Source: Neolewinella maritima
GTDB lineage: Bacteria; Bacteroidota; Bacteroidia; Chitinophagales; Saprospiraceae
Reading direction: 5' to 3'
DNA length: 64,000 nucleotides
Assembly: GCF_923081025.1 (NCBI RefSeq)
Contig: NZ_CAKLPZ010000001.1
Location: 1,736,001 to 1,800,000, forward strand
Under the pieces are notes generated by a model. The model was not told the origin of the DNA, did not search any database, and worked only from the letters and a program-made list of their open reading frames with translations. Positions 51,859-61,272 of this stretch are shown here, one piece after another. The position numbers and the translations under genes were made by a program. Numbering within the stretch: position 1 is the stretch's first letter; each line of letters starts with the position of its first letter.

Positions 51859-54417
51859 ATGACGCTCGCCACCGCTCAGCAAGAGATGAAGCTCCGTCGC
51901 ATCTTCATCAAAAACCAGATGCCCGAGCAGCTCACCGGCCTCTCCCGCATGAGCCATAACATCCTCTGGAGCTGGATGCCGCAAGTTGCCGAACTCTTTC
52001 GCAGCATCGACCCCGCGCAGTTCGTAGCGCTGAACTATAATCCCGTTGCCCTGCTGGAAGGACTCGCGCCGGCCCGCCTGGACGAGCTGGCGGCGGACAA
52101 AGACTTTCTGAAGCGGCTGCGTCGGGCGGAAAAAGCCTTCGATGCCTATCTGGCCGAACCCATGAAGAAAGACCTGCCCCGGGTAGCCTACTTCAGCATG
52201 GAATACGGTCTCCACATCAGCCTTAAGCTCTACAGCGGCGGTCTTGGCGTGCTGGCCGGTGACTACCTCAAGGAAGCCAGCGACAGCAACGTTGACCTCT
52301 TTGCGGTCGGACTCCTCTACCGCTACGGCTACTTCAACCAGGGCCTGAGCATGAACGGGGATCAGATCCACCACTACCCTGCCCAGAAATTTACTCAGCT
52401 GCCCGTCAAGCCCGTACGCGCCGAAGACGGCAACTGGCTGAAGGTACCCGTGACTATTCAGGGACGCATCGTGCAGGCTAAGGTGTGGAGCCTTGCCATC
52501 GGCCGGATCAACCTGTACCTGCTCGATACCGATCATGAGGATAACGGACCCGACGACCGGGCCCTGACTCATATGCTCTACGGGGGTGACAACGAACACC
52601 GCCTCAAACAAGAGATCCTACTCGGGATCGGCGGGGTACGCGCCATCGAAGCGATGGGCCTGCAGCCCGATATCTATCACCTCAACGAGGGGCACGCCGG
52701 CTTCCTTTCCCTGGAACGCCTCAAGAACTACGTCGCCGCTGGGCTAAGCTTCGCCGAGGCCCGCGAGATGGTGCGCGCATCCAGTCTGTACACCACCCAC
52801 ACGCCGGTGCCCGCCGGTCACGACCATTTCCCCGAGTACCTGATGCGGGGCTACCTGTACAACTACGCAGCCGACCTGGGGCTGGAGTGGGGTGACTTCA
52901 TGGCACTAGGACGGTTACACCCCGATGATGCCGGGGAGGACTTCAACATGTCCAAGCTGTCGATACGGCTCTCACAGCGCGTCAATGGCGTATCGAAACT
53001 CCACGGGGAGGTCAGCCAGGAGATGTTCACCAGCCTCTACCCCGGGTACACGGCCGAGGAGGTACACATCGGATACGTGACCAACTCCGTACACTACCCC
53101 AGCTGGATCGCCGACTCGATGCACGAGCTGTTCTCCACCGAATTCGGCAACGACTGGGTCCGCGATCAGAGCAACAAGGACATCTGGCGCAACGTCCACA
53201 AGATCGACAACAAGGTGCTGGCCGATACCCGGCATACGCTCAAAGTGCGGCTACTCGACTACGTGAAGGCCAAACTACAGGTCGACATGCGCCGCCGCGG
53301 TGAGTCGCCCCGGATGACCTTCGACGTACTGAGCAAAATCAACGAAAAGTCCCTGGTGCTCGGATTTGCCCGCCGCTTTGCCACCTACAAACGCGCTACC
53401 CTACTCTTTACTAACCGCGACCGCCTGCGCGAACTCGTCAACCGGGAGGATCAGCCCGTACTGTTCCTCTTCGCCGGTAAGGCCCACCCCGCCGATCAGG
53501 GGGGGCAGGATCTCATCCGTCAGATCGTACAGATCAGTAAGGAGCCCGACTTCGCCGGCAAGATCATCTTCCTGGAGGACTACAATATGGAAATGGCCAA
53601 GCTGCTCACCCAGGGGGTAGATATCTGGCTGAACACCCCCACCCGTCCGCTGGAAGCATCCGGCACCTCGGGAATGAAGGCCGCGCTAAATGGCTCGGTC
53701 AACTTCAGCGTACTCGATGGTTGGTGGGCCGAAGGCTACCGCCCCGATGCTGGCTGGGCGCTACCACTGGAACGTACCTACGACGACCAGCACATGCAGA
53801 ATGAGCTGGATGCCGAGACGATGTACAGCATCCTGGAGGATGAGATCGTGCCCACCTACTTCAATCGCGACGAGGACGGCGTAAGCGCGGAGTGGATGAG
53901 CTACGTCAAGCAGATCATCGCCGAAGTAGCCCCCACCTTCACGATGAAGCGGATGATGGACGACTACTACGAGCGCTTCTACCTTCCGCTGGGTAAGAGT
54001 GCCGCCGCGGTGCGCAAGGACGACATGCAGCCGGGTAAGTCCTACGCCGCCTGGAAAGAGGATACGGCCAACAAATGGCACGGCATCGAAACCATCGAAA
54101 CCCACACGCTGGACACGGTTAACCATGCGCTACCGGTTGGCGAGCCCTTTTCCGCCGAACTCAAACTAGCGACTAACGGGATCGAAGCAGACCACCTGGT
54201 GCTGGAAGCGCTGTTCTACCAGCGCGTAAATGAGGAAAAGATCGTGCTGCGGCGTACCCAGGCCTTTAAGCTGAAGGAGCAAACGGATAGTACCGCTACC
54301 TACACGATTTCTATCGATCCCCACCTGGCGGGTGTATACGAGTACGGCTTCCGTCTGCGCCCCAGTCACGATATGATGCCCCACGCTCAGGATCTTCCCC
54401 TGGTATACTGGGTATAA
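51859..54417 (+). CDS. glgP: Alpha-glucan (glycogen/maltodextrin) phosphorylase
   Basis: 852 residues from the ATG at 51859. GT35 enzyme that releases glucose-1-phosphate from alpha-1,4-glucans. PLP lysine in EASGTSGMKAALNGSVN; LYSGGLGVLAGDYLKEASD, HLNEGHAGF and GFARRFATYKRATL are family motifs. The N terminus (LTGLSRMSHNILWSW) and the short substrate-binding region fit the shorter, unregulated phosphorylase subfamily. The C-terminal 100 residues may be an extra beta domain. It is followed 19 bases later by the miaE gene. Confidence 0.94.
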   Translation: MTLATAQQEMKLRRIFIKNQMPEQLTGLSRMSHNILWSWMPQVAELFRSIDPAQFVALNYNPVALLEGLAPARLDELAADKDFLKRLRRAEKAFDAYLAEPMKKDLPRVAYFSMEYGLHISLKLYSGGLGVLAGDYLKEASDSNVDLFAVGLLYRYGYFNQGLSMNGDQIHHYPAQKFTQLPVKPVRAEDGNWLKVPVTIQGRIVQAKVWSLAIGRINLYLLDTDHEDNGPDDRALTHMLYGGDNEHRLKQEILLGIGGVRAIEAMGLQPDIYHLNEGHAGFLSLERLKNYVAAGLSFAEAREMVRASSLYTTHTPVPAGHDHFPEYLMRGYLYNYAADLGLEWGDFMALGRLHPDDAGEDFNMSKLSIRLSQRVNGVSKLHGEVSQEMFTSLYPGYTAEEVHIGYVTNSVHYPSWIADSMHELFSTEFGNDWVRDQSNKDIWRNVHKIDNKVLADTRHTLKVRLLDYVKAKLQVDMRRRGESPRMTFDVLSKINEKSLVLGFARRFATYKRATLLFTNRDRLRELVNREDQPVLFLFAGKAHPADQGGQDLIRQIVQISKEPDFAGKIIFLEDYNMEMAKLLTQGVDIWLNTPTRPLEASGTSGMKAALNGSVNFSVLDGWWAEGYRPDAGWALPLERTYDDQHMQNELDAETMYSILEDEIVPTYFNRDEDGVSAEWMSYVKQIIAEVAPTFTMKRMMDDYYERFYLPLGKSAAAVRKDDMQPGKSYAAWKEDTANKWHGIETIETHTLDTVNHALPVGEPFSAELKLATNGIEADHLVLEALFYQRVNEEKIVLRRTQAFKLKEQTDSTATYTISIDPHLAGVYEYGFRLRPSHDMMPHAQDLPLVYWV

Positions 54418-54436
54418 TCACCGCACCCAGGCTAGC

Positions 54437-55048
54437 ATGCAACCCCATACCCCGGCTACCGTCCAGATGCTGAACCTCCAGTTGCCCACCGATCCCCGGT
54501 GGGTCAATCTGGCGGAAATGGACCTGGAAGAGATACTGACCGATCATGCGTACTGCGAGCAGAAAGCAGCCACTAGCTGCATCTCCCTGATCCAGGGCTA
54601 TCCGGACCGGGAAGAGTTGGTACGAGAGCTGGCCCCCATCGTGACTGAGGAGTGGGGACACTTCCGTGCCGTGCTGGCCGAACTGGACCGGCGCGGACTC
54701 AAGCTGGGCCGGCAGCGAAAGGACGAGTACGTAAACGGTCTCCTTGACTTCTCCCGCAAGGGGCGCGGACGCGACGATGCACTCCTGGAACGGCTGCTGA
54801 TCTTCGCACTCATCGAGGCCCGGAGTTGTGAACGGTTCCGGCTGATGAGTCTATACGTCACCGACGCTGAGCTGCGGGCCTGGTACCATAAGTTCATGGT
54901 AGCCGAAGCTGGCCACTACGTACTTTTCATCGAACTGGCCCGCAAGTACTTCGAGCGCGACCGGGTGGATACACGCTGGAAGGAATATTTGGCCTTCGAG
55001 GCAGAATTGCTGCAGGGGATGGAGGTACGGGGCGACCGAATGCATTAA
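54437..55048 (+). CDS. miaE: tRNA-(ms2io6A)-hydroxylase MiaE-like di-iron protein
   Basis: 203 residues, ferritin-like. Glu/His metal residues expected in HAYCEQKAATSCI, EEWGHFRAVL, EARSCERFRL and AEAGHYVLF are all present. MiaE hydroxylates the isopentenyl side chain at position 37 of certain tRNAs. The gene is downstream of glgP in the same direction and overlaps the convergent metallo-beta-lactamase gene by 4 bases. Confidence 0.9.
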   Translation: MQPHTPATVQMLNLQLPTDPRWVNLAEMDLEEILTDHAYCEQKAATSCISLIQGYPDREELVRELAPIVTEEWGHFRAVLAELDRRGLKLGRQRKDEYVNGLLDFSRKGRGRDDALLERLLIFALIEARSCERFRLMSLYVTDAELRAWYHKFMVAEAGHYVLFIELARKYFERDRVDTRWKEYLAFEAELLQGMEVRGDRMH

Positions 55049-55935
55049 GCATTACGATCTTCCAGTTGCAAGCAGCGTAGCATGCCCACTACACTCATGT
55101 ACGGCGGATTAGCCGCCAGGTAAGCCGCCATATCGTTCTCCCCTACCCCCCGGTCGCGCAGCTCCTCGGTTACAAACCGCTTGAACAGCGGCTCGATCGT
55201 AGCAGCCTCGGTACCGTCACGGTAGTAAGGTGTGATCCATTCGAAGTAGCGGCCCAGACGATCCTGTAGGTCTGTGAGGTGTGCATCGGTATCGGTCACC
55301 CTTCCGTAGTGTGTCAGGTAGAAGGCGGAGGCTCCGAGGCTACGTAGACGGGCAATTGATTCGGTCCAGGCGGCACGGTTGATATCGGGTGGTGGTAGTG
55401 GTGGTATGGCCGGTCCCTGCTCAATGCGGCAGCCGCCGACGTCGCCGGTAAATACCTCCCCATCGAGTTCCCAGGCGATGTGGTGACTGGCATGACCGGG
55501 GGTATGGTGGGCCGTCCAGTCGTGTCCGGCAATCTGCAGCACTCGCCGATCCTCGACGGCCGTGATTCGCTCGGCGTCAATGGGATTCATTTGACCCCAT
55601 AGCTCTTCCATCCGATCGCCGTAGATCTGTCGCGCCGATTGATACAGTCGGCCCGGATCGATCATATGCTTGAGTCCCCGGGGGTGCACGTACACCTGCG
55701 TACCCTGAGCGGCCCACCACCAGGCAGCTCCGGCGTGATCGAAGTGAATATGGGTCAATAGCAGCGTGTGTACTTCCTTCGGTGTTACACCTAACTCCTG
55801 CAGTGCGGCTAGTAAGGTGTCGTGGGTTGAGTATGGTCCGGATTCTACCAATGTATACCCCTGATTGTCTTTAATCAGGAAGGAGGCTACGGAGTGAGGC
55901 GTTGACAGGAACCGATGATCAATTATGTGTATCAT
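55045..55935 (-). CDS. Metallo-beta-lactamase-fold hydrolase
   Basis: 296 residues. Zinc motif THIHFDHAG (61-69; H62, H64, D66, H67), HHTPGHASHHIAWEL providing the later His, TGDVGG providing the bridging Asp, and YLTHYGRVTD providing the last His. The fold covers many hydrolases; this one has a C-terminal extension with EWITPYYRDG. Substrate unknown. It follows tmk by 28 bases on the same strand. Confidence 0.9.
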   Translation of the reverse strand: MIHIIDHRFLSTPHSVASFLIKDNQGYTLVESGPYSTHDTLLAALQELGVTPKEVHTLLLTHIHFDHAGAAWWWAAQGTQVYVHPRGLKHMIDPGRLYQSARQIYGDRMEELWGQMNPIDAERITAVEDRRVLQIAGHDWTAHHTPGHASHHIAWELDGEVFTGDVGGCRIEQGPAIPPLPPPDINRAAWTESIARLRSLGASAFYLTHYGRVTDTDAHLTDLQDRLGRYFEWITPYYRDGTEAATIEPLFKRFVTEELRDRGVGENDMAAYLAANPPYMSVVGMLRCLQLEDRNA

Positions 55936-55963
55936 AAAAAGAAAATTTTAGATGAGTAAGTCA

Positions 55964-56581
55964 TTACAGTCCCTTCACTAGCGCCCCAATGGCCTCGGCT
56001 ACTTCGTTCGGTGGGCGGGAGGCATCCACTACGCTGATGTTTTCCCCCTGACCGAAGTCGGTAAACGCCTGTTTGAAATCCTTCCGTACCTGCCGAAGCT
56101 TATCGACCGTTTCGAAGAGTTCCGTGCCTTCCGCCCGTGCGCTGATGCGCCTCATGCTCACGTCCGGATCCAGGTCAAGGAAGATCGTTAGATCCGCCGG
56201 TAGCGTCACTTTGGCTAGCCGATTTAGACTGGCGACCCAGGCCGGATCGACCCGCTCTCGCTGGTACGCCAGGCTACTGAAGTAATAGCGACTGCTGATC
56301 ACATGGTACCCCGCCGCGAGTTTGGCAAGGATACCATGCTCGGCGTGAAATAAGTGCTCGATACGATCGGCGGCGAAGAGGGCGGCCAGGGTGCGCGGAT
56401 CGACCACTTCCTCCCCCCGCAGCACCTTCCGAATGAAGCGGCCAGTCGGAAGCTCCGTTGGTTCCGCCGTGATGTAGCAGGCTTCTCCCCGCGACTGAAA
56501 GTAATCGCGCAGGTGCCCGATCTGGGTAGTCTTGCCGCTACCGTCTAGTCCCTCGATGACGATAAAATAAGGTCCTTCCAT
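55964..56581 (-). CDS. tmk: Thymidylate kinase
   Basis: 205 residues, standard length. P-loop GLDGSGKT (11-18), DR(I)EHLF region, ISSRYYFSSLAYQRE and the DLTIFLDLDPD strand are typical. It phosphorylates dTMP to dTDP for DNA synthesis. It is 12 bases downstream of the TIR-TPR-SDR fusion gene, on the same strand, so an essential nucleotide kinase is probably expressed with that unusual protein. Confidence 0.95.
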   Translation of the reverse strand: MEGPYFIVIEGLDGSGKTTQIGHLRDYFQSRGEACYITAEPTELPTGRFIRKVLRGEEVVDPRTLAALFAADRIEHLFHAEHGILAKLAAGYHVISSRYYFSSLAYQRERVDPAWVASLNRLAKVTLPADLTIFLDLDPDVSMRRISARAEGTELFETVDKLRQVRKDFKQAFTDFGQGENISVVDASRPPNEVAEAIGALVKGL

Positions 56582-56593
56582 AAATAAGTTTGC

Positions 56594-58717
56594 TTAGTCG
56601 ATCGGGAACCGGTCGCGGCCACTGCGGTCCACGACGGTAGAGCTGGCCTGCTGCGTGCCCTGCAGCACCATGTCCATGATGTTGACGTGCGGAGGCTGGT
56701 TGATCATGAACGCGATTGCCTCGGCCACGTCGGTAGCACGCAGGGGCTGAAAATCCTCGTAGATTTTTGCGCGTTCTCTATCCCCATCAAAGCGCACGAC
56801 GGCAAACTCGGTCTCCTCTACGTGGGCCGGACAGATCTGACCTACCCGGATCCCGTGCTTGACCAGATCCAGTCGCATCGCGTAGGTCAGCGCATCAACG
56901 GCATGCTTGGTAGCGCAGTATACATTCCCATTAGGGTATACCTCCTTACCCGCCGTACTGGCCACATTGATCACCGTTCCCCGCCCACGTGCGACCATAC
57001 CGGGAGTGACCGCCCGGGTCAGGTACAGCAGCCCCCGCAGGTTGACATCGATCATCTCATCCCAGTGGTCGAGATCACCGGTGTGGATGGGGTCGAATCC
57101 CTTGGCCTTTCCGGCATTATTCAGTAGTACGTCGATCTCCTGCCACTCGGCGGGTAGCTGAGCGGTAAGCTCCCCTACCCCGTCGCGATCCGTAACATCC
57201 AGTTGGATCAGGTGCGTGCGACTGCCGTGCGCCTGTTGTAACTCCTGCGCCAGCTGATCGAGCCGTTCCTTACGGCGTGCGAGCAAGATCAGCCGGTAAC
57301 CGTCCCGCGCCAGCCGGCGTGCCGTAGCCAGTCCGATACCACTCGTTGCACCGGAAATTAGCACGACCTTCTCCAGGGGCTTGACGACCTCCACTACCGA
57401 TTCGGGGCGCTCGATGGGAGGCTGTTTCTTTATAGGCTGTTGGGTGGTCGGTGTGGGCGCTACGCTTGGCTCGGCGAACGCAGCCAGATTTGCCGCCGTG
57501 GCGTAGGCGGGCTCCAACCTCTTCGCCCGATTGAATTGCAGGCGAGCTTCCGCAGCTTCACCAGCTGCGTGGGCCATGGTAGCCAGCTGGTAGTAGGCCG
57601 GAGCGAAGTCGGCATCCCGATCTACACACTGGTGTAACATGGTCCGTACCGCGTCGGGGCGCCCCGCTCGCTGGAGTACCTGGGCGTAGGTATAATAGCC
57701 GGCTGGTGTAAGGTTGCCACTGCTCTCGGCCGTGGACAGATAGCCCAGCGTAGCGTCCAGCTCCGCCGGGTAGTGATCGGCGTACAGCACACCGAGCTGC
57801 TCCGCCAGCTGGGGGTAGTCCGGGGCAAATTCATACAGCCGTTCCCAGTCATTGCGCCCGCGCTCCCGCTGTTGGTTGGTGACGTACAACTCTCCACTCA
57901 GATAGAGCGCGTCAGGATGGTAGGGATCGTCGTCCAGCAGCTCATCCAATTGCACCCGCGCTTCCCGCCCGTCTGGCTGTAGCAGCGCCAGCATCAGGGC
58001 ATAGTTGTAGCGCAGTTCGGTGTCCTCCGCCTGTAGTTCGACGGCTTGCTTTAGTCCAGCGAGCGCGTCGGCGGTATCCCCGCGATCATACACCTTCCAG
58101 GCCGTGGAGATCGATTCGCCAACGGATGCAGCGCTAAGCGGTAGTGGATCAGGTGTAGTAGCTGGCTCCGCGCTTGCGTTCCCGGTGGGCGAGGACGCAG
58201 GTGCAGGTGCAAGTAGAAACGTAGTAAGTGAGCCCAGATCAGTGGATTCCTCCTCCCAGCTTAGCTGCGGTAGTTCGGCCAGCGCGTCCAGGAGTGCGGG
58301 CACCGCAATGCTCACCTCGCGGATCTTTTGCAGGTAGCGGTCGAAGTCAGCCTGTTCGGCTTCCCCGTGGGTTTGCAGCCCCCGCCGCAGGTCGATGTAC
58401 CGATCCTGCCAGTGGCTGAGGTACCGCAGGCGATCGCCCCGGTGCGCTAGCTGCACCCCCTGGCTGACTACAAATAACTGCCGTTCCTTAAGTACGCCAT
58501 CAAGCTCTTGCAGACAGTTCGGATTAGTAAGGAAGGATGGGGTTAGGAACAGAACCGCCGGACCGCCGACAACGGCCAGTTGCTCCCGGAGGGAAGGACC
58601 GTCGTTCTCACGTCCTATCGATAACAGGACGGGCACCGGTCCACCTTCCAGCGAGCCAGTCAGTACGTGAACGGCTTGTTGATCTTCGGAGCTATGGGCG
58701 AGGGCAAAGGCTGTCAT
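56594..58717 (-). CDS. TIR-like, TPR and short-chain dehydrogenase fusion protein
   Basis: 707 residues in one open frame. Residues about 1-90 look like a TIR domain (FALAHSSEDQQ, a loop with RENDGPSLREQL, VLFLTPSFLTNPNCLQELDG), with E71 at the place of the NAD-cleaving glutamate of TIR NADases; the usual Trp before Cys is Asn. Residues about 205-415 are TPR-like helical repeats (WKVYDRGDTADALAGLKQAVEL, RYNYALMLALL, AYYQLATMAHAAGEAAEARLQF). Residues about 448-690 are an SDR: GATSGIG (456-462), NNAG, NVAST with S587, and Y600/K604 (YCATK). It may sense or use NAD(P). A linker of Pro/Thr (420-445) joins TPR and SDR. No signal peptide or transmembrane segment. Function unknown. Confidence 0.85.
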   Translation of the reverse strand: MTAFALAHSSEDQQAVHVLTGSLEGGPVPVLLSIGRENDGPSLREQLAVVGGPAVLFLTPSFLTNPNCLQELDGVLKERQLFVVSQGVQLAHRGDRLRYLSHWQDRYIDLRRGLQTHGEAEQADFDRYLQKIREVSIAVPALLDALAELPQLSWEEESTDLGSLTTFLLAPAPASSPTGNASAEPATTPDPLPLSAASVGESISTAWKVYDRGDTADALAGLKQAVELQAEDTELRYNYALMLALLQPDGREARVQLDELLDDDPYHPDALYLSGELYVTNQQRERGRNDWERLYEFAPDYPQLAEQLGVLYADHYPAELDATLGYLSTAESSGNLTPAGYYTYAQVLQRAGRPDAVRTMLHQCVDRDADFAPAYYQLATMAHAAGEAAEARLQFNRAKRLEPAYATAANLAAFAEPSVAPTPTTQQPIKKQPPIERPESVVEVVKPLEKVVLISGATSGIGLATARRLARDGYRLILLARRKERLDQLAQELQQAHGSRTHLIQLDVTDRDGVGELTAQLPAEWQEIDVLLNNAGKAKGFDPIHTGDLDHWDEMIDVNLRGLLYLTRAVTPGMVARGRGTVINVASTAGKEVYPNGNVYCATKHAVDALTYAMRLDLVKHGIRVGQICPAHVEETEFAVVRFDGDRERAKIYEDFQPLRATDVAEAIAFMINQPPHVNIMDMVLQGTQQASSTVVDRSGRDRFPID

Positions 58718-58805
58718 GGGCGGTCGGAGGGGTGCGGCGCCAAAATAGCCAAACTAAGGCGGGGAGGGCTAAACTTAGGACCATGTTCGTACATTCAGCC
58801 TGCGT

Positions 58806-60452
58806 ATGAATGAACGGACCGCCTCTATTTGGACTCCCCTGGTGTACAGTCTGCTACTCGCCAGCGGCCTACTGATCGGCTACCTGCTCCAGAGCGACGG
58901 GCCACTGCTCTCGGTGAGTGGAAGTGGTACCGGGCCGGGCGGTAAGGGCGGTCGGGTAGAACAGGTGCTGGGCTACGTAGATGCCCGCTACGTGGACGAG
59001 CCCGATCAGGAGCAGCTCACCCGCACCGCCATCGAGGCGGTACTCGCGGATCTTGATCCCCACAGCAGTTACATCGCACCCGATGAGCTACAGGCCCTCA
59101 ACGATAATATGGAGGGCAATTTCAAAGGCATCGGTATTGAATACCTGGTGATTGACGATACCATCACGGTGGTAAGTGCGCTGTCCGGCGGCCCATCAGA
59201 TGCGGCTGGCGTCCGCTCCGGCGACCAAGTGATCTACGTCGGCGACAGCCTCGTGACCGGCGTACTGGCCAAGGACATCGATCCCGCCAGTCTGATGCAG
59301 GGTCCGGAGGGGACGGAAGTAACTATTCGAGTGCGGCGCGATCAGTCCAGCGACCTGCTACCCTTCGTGATTGGTCGGGCCAGTATCCCGCTGACAAGTG
59401 TGGATGCTGCCTACACCATCGATCCGGATATCGCGTATGTGCGGATCAACCGCTTCAGCAAGACGACCTATTCCGAGTTCATGGCCGCCCTGGAAGAACA
59501 CCTGGAGGAGGCGCAGGCCAAACACCTTATACTCGATTTACGCGGCAACCCCGGAGGCTACCTACAGGAGGCGACCAAACTGCTCAGTGAGCTGTTCGTA
59601 GAGCGCGGCGTACTGCTGGTATACACCGAGGGGCGTAGCTCTAGCCGACAGCCCTACAAGAGTAGTGGCCGGGCCAGGTACAACATCCAGAACGTAGCCA
59701 TCCTGGTCGATGGCGGCTCGGCCAGTGCCAGCGAGATCGTAGCCGGTGCCGTCCAGGATCACGACCGCGGTATCGTGGTGGGCAGGCGCACGTTCGGCAA
59801 GGGACTGGTACAGGAGCAGTACCCCCTCGGCGACGGTGGAGCACTGCGCCTGACCGTAGCCCGCTACTATACACCCAGCGATCGAAGCATCCAGCGCAGT
59901 TACAATGGTGAGGAAGACTACCGGGGCGACCTGGGCCGCCGCTACGCTAGTGGTGAGCTGACGGGTCGCACCGCCGCTGCCGTGGATAGCTCCCTGACGT
60001 ACTATACGGACAATGGGCATCCGGTATTCGGCGGTGGGGGAATCACGCCGGATTACTTTGTAGCACTGGATAGTAGCCTGAGCGCCGAACCATTCCTGAA
60101 GCTCCGGCAGCAGGTACCGGCCTACGTGTTTACCTACGTACGCGAACATGCTGACTTGGGTGCATACGCATCGCTAGAGGACTTTACTCGTCAGTTTCGA
60201 CCCGATATGACCGCCGTCATCGCAGACTTACAGGCGCTAGCAGACGATGATTACCCTGACCGTGCAAACACCCTCTCCCCTACCCTGCGCAAGGAGCTCG
60301 GACTGTTCTTTCGCGCACGACTGGCACGGCAGCTATTCGACTCCTCTGCCTATTTCGTCGTGTACAATCAGGAGGACGACGTGGTGCAGGAAGCACTGCG
60401 CTTGCTACGGGATAGCGATCCCCTGGCAGCGGCACGCAGTACTGGACTTTAG
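58806..60452 (+). CDS. S41 carboxy-terminal processing protease with PDZ domain
   Basis: 548 residues. N-terminal transmembrane anchor (about 10-28), a PDZ domain (NFKGIGIEYLVIDDTITV, about 95-185) and the peptidase domain. Catalytic dyad S307 (GSASASE) and K332 (TFGKG), 25 residues apart, as in Tsp/CtpA. It degrades or processes periplasmic proteins at the C terminus. Divergent from the fusion gene with 88 bases between. Confidence 0.93.
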   Translation: MNERTASIWTPLVYSLLLASGLLIGYLLQSDGPLLSVSGSGTGPGGKGGRVEQVLGYVDARYVDEPDQEQLTRTAIEAVLADLDPHSSYIAPDELQALNDNMEGNFKGIGIEYLVIDDTITVVSALSGGPSDAAGVRSGDQVIYVGDSLVTGVLAKDIDPASLMQGPEGTEVTIRVRRDQSSDLLPFVIGRASIPLTSVDAAYTIDPDIAYVRINRFSKTTYSEFMAALEEHLEEAQAKHLILDLRGNPGGYLQEATKLLSELFVERGVLLVYTEGRSSSRQPYKSSGRARYNIQNVAILVDGGSASASEIVAGAVQDHDRGIVVGRRTFGKGLVQEQYPLGDGGALRLTVARYYTPSDRSIQRSYNGEEDYRGDLGRRYASGELTGRTAAAVDSSLTYYTDNGHPVFGGGGITPDYFVALDSSLSAEPFLKLRQQVPAYVFTYVREHADLGAYASLEDFTRQFRPDMTAVIADLQALADDDYPDRANTLSPTLRKELGLFFRARLARQLFDSSAYFVVYNQEDDVVQEALRLLRDSDPLAAARSTGL

Positions 60453-60463
60453 CGTGCGCTGGG

Positions 60464-61162
60464 TTACTCGATACCCTGGAACAATTGCCAGAGCTGGTCG
60501 CGACGGGGAGGCTCGGCTACGATCTTTACGTGCTCCTTTTTGACCGGGTGGAGGAATTCCAGCGTCCGACTGTGTAGATTGATATTACCGTCTTCGTTGG
60601 CCTGACGAAAACCATACTTTAGGTCGCCACGGATGGGGCAGTCTAACTGCTGCGCCAGCTGTACGCGAATCTGATGCGGCCGACCGGTGAGCGGCTTTAC
60701 TTCCAGCAGAACATTCGTGCCGATACGCCCGAGTAGTCGGTAGTCCAGCACGGCTTGCTTAGCTCCTTGGTGGCGATTGCTGTTTGCCTTCGGCAGCAGC
60801 TTACTCACGTTCTTCTTAGCGTCCTTGTAAATGAAGCCGGTGAGCCTACCCTCGATGGGGCTGGGCTGTTCGGTGACGATGGCCCAGTAGGTCTTGGTGA
60901 CCTTGCGTTCGCGAAAGAGCTCCGTCATACGGCTGAGTGCCTTAGAAGTGCGGGCGAAGAGGATGACCCCGCTGACCGGGCGGTCCAGACGGTGGATCGA
61001 CCCCAGGAAAACCTCTCCGGGCTTATTGTAGCGCAACTTGATGTACTCCTTGGCCAGGTCCATGACGGTTAGGTCGCCCGTCTCATCGCCCTGACTCAGA
61101 TAGCCAGCTGGTTTATTGACCGCGATGAGGTGATTGTCTTCGTAGAGAACCTGGAGTTGCAT
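60464..61162 (-). CDS. RluA-family pseudouridine synthase, short form
   Basis: 232 residues. VNKPAGYLSQG, IHRLDRPVSGVILFART with the nucleophilic Asp, and KPLTGRPHQIRVQLAQQL. It lacks an S4 domain and has a minimal catalytic core. Substrate is rRNA or tRNA uridine. Converges with the S41 protease gene 11 bases away. Confidence 0.93.
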   Translation of the reverse strand: MQLQVLYEDNHLIAVNKPAGYLSQGDETGDLTVMDLAKEYIKLRYNKPGEVFLGSIHRLDRPVSGVILFARTSKALSRMTELFRERKVTKTYWAIVTEQPSPIEGRLTGFIYKDAKKNVSKLLPKANSNRHQGAKQAVLDYRLLGRIGTNVLLEVKPLTGRPHQIRVQLAQQLDCPIRGDLKYGFRQANEDGNINLHSRTLEFLHPVKKEHVKIVAEPPRRDQLWQLFQGIE

Positions 61163-61272
61163 AGGGGTGTCTTTAGTATCGATCGTCCGGCGTGCGAAGT
61201 AACGACCTTATCCGGTAGGTTCAGCTAAGCTGGCAGGACGCATTTCTTCGCTACCCACCACCGCCATTCTAT

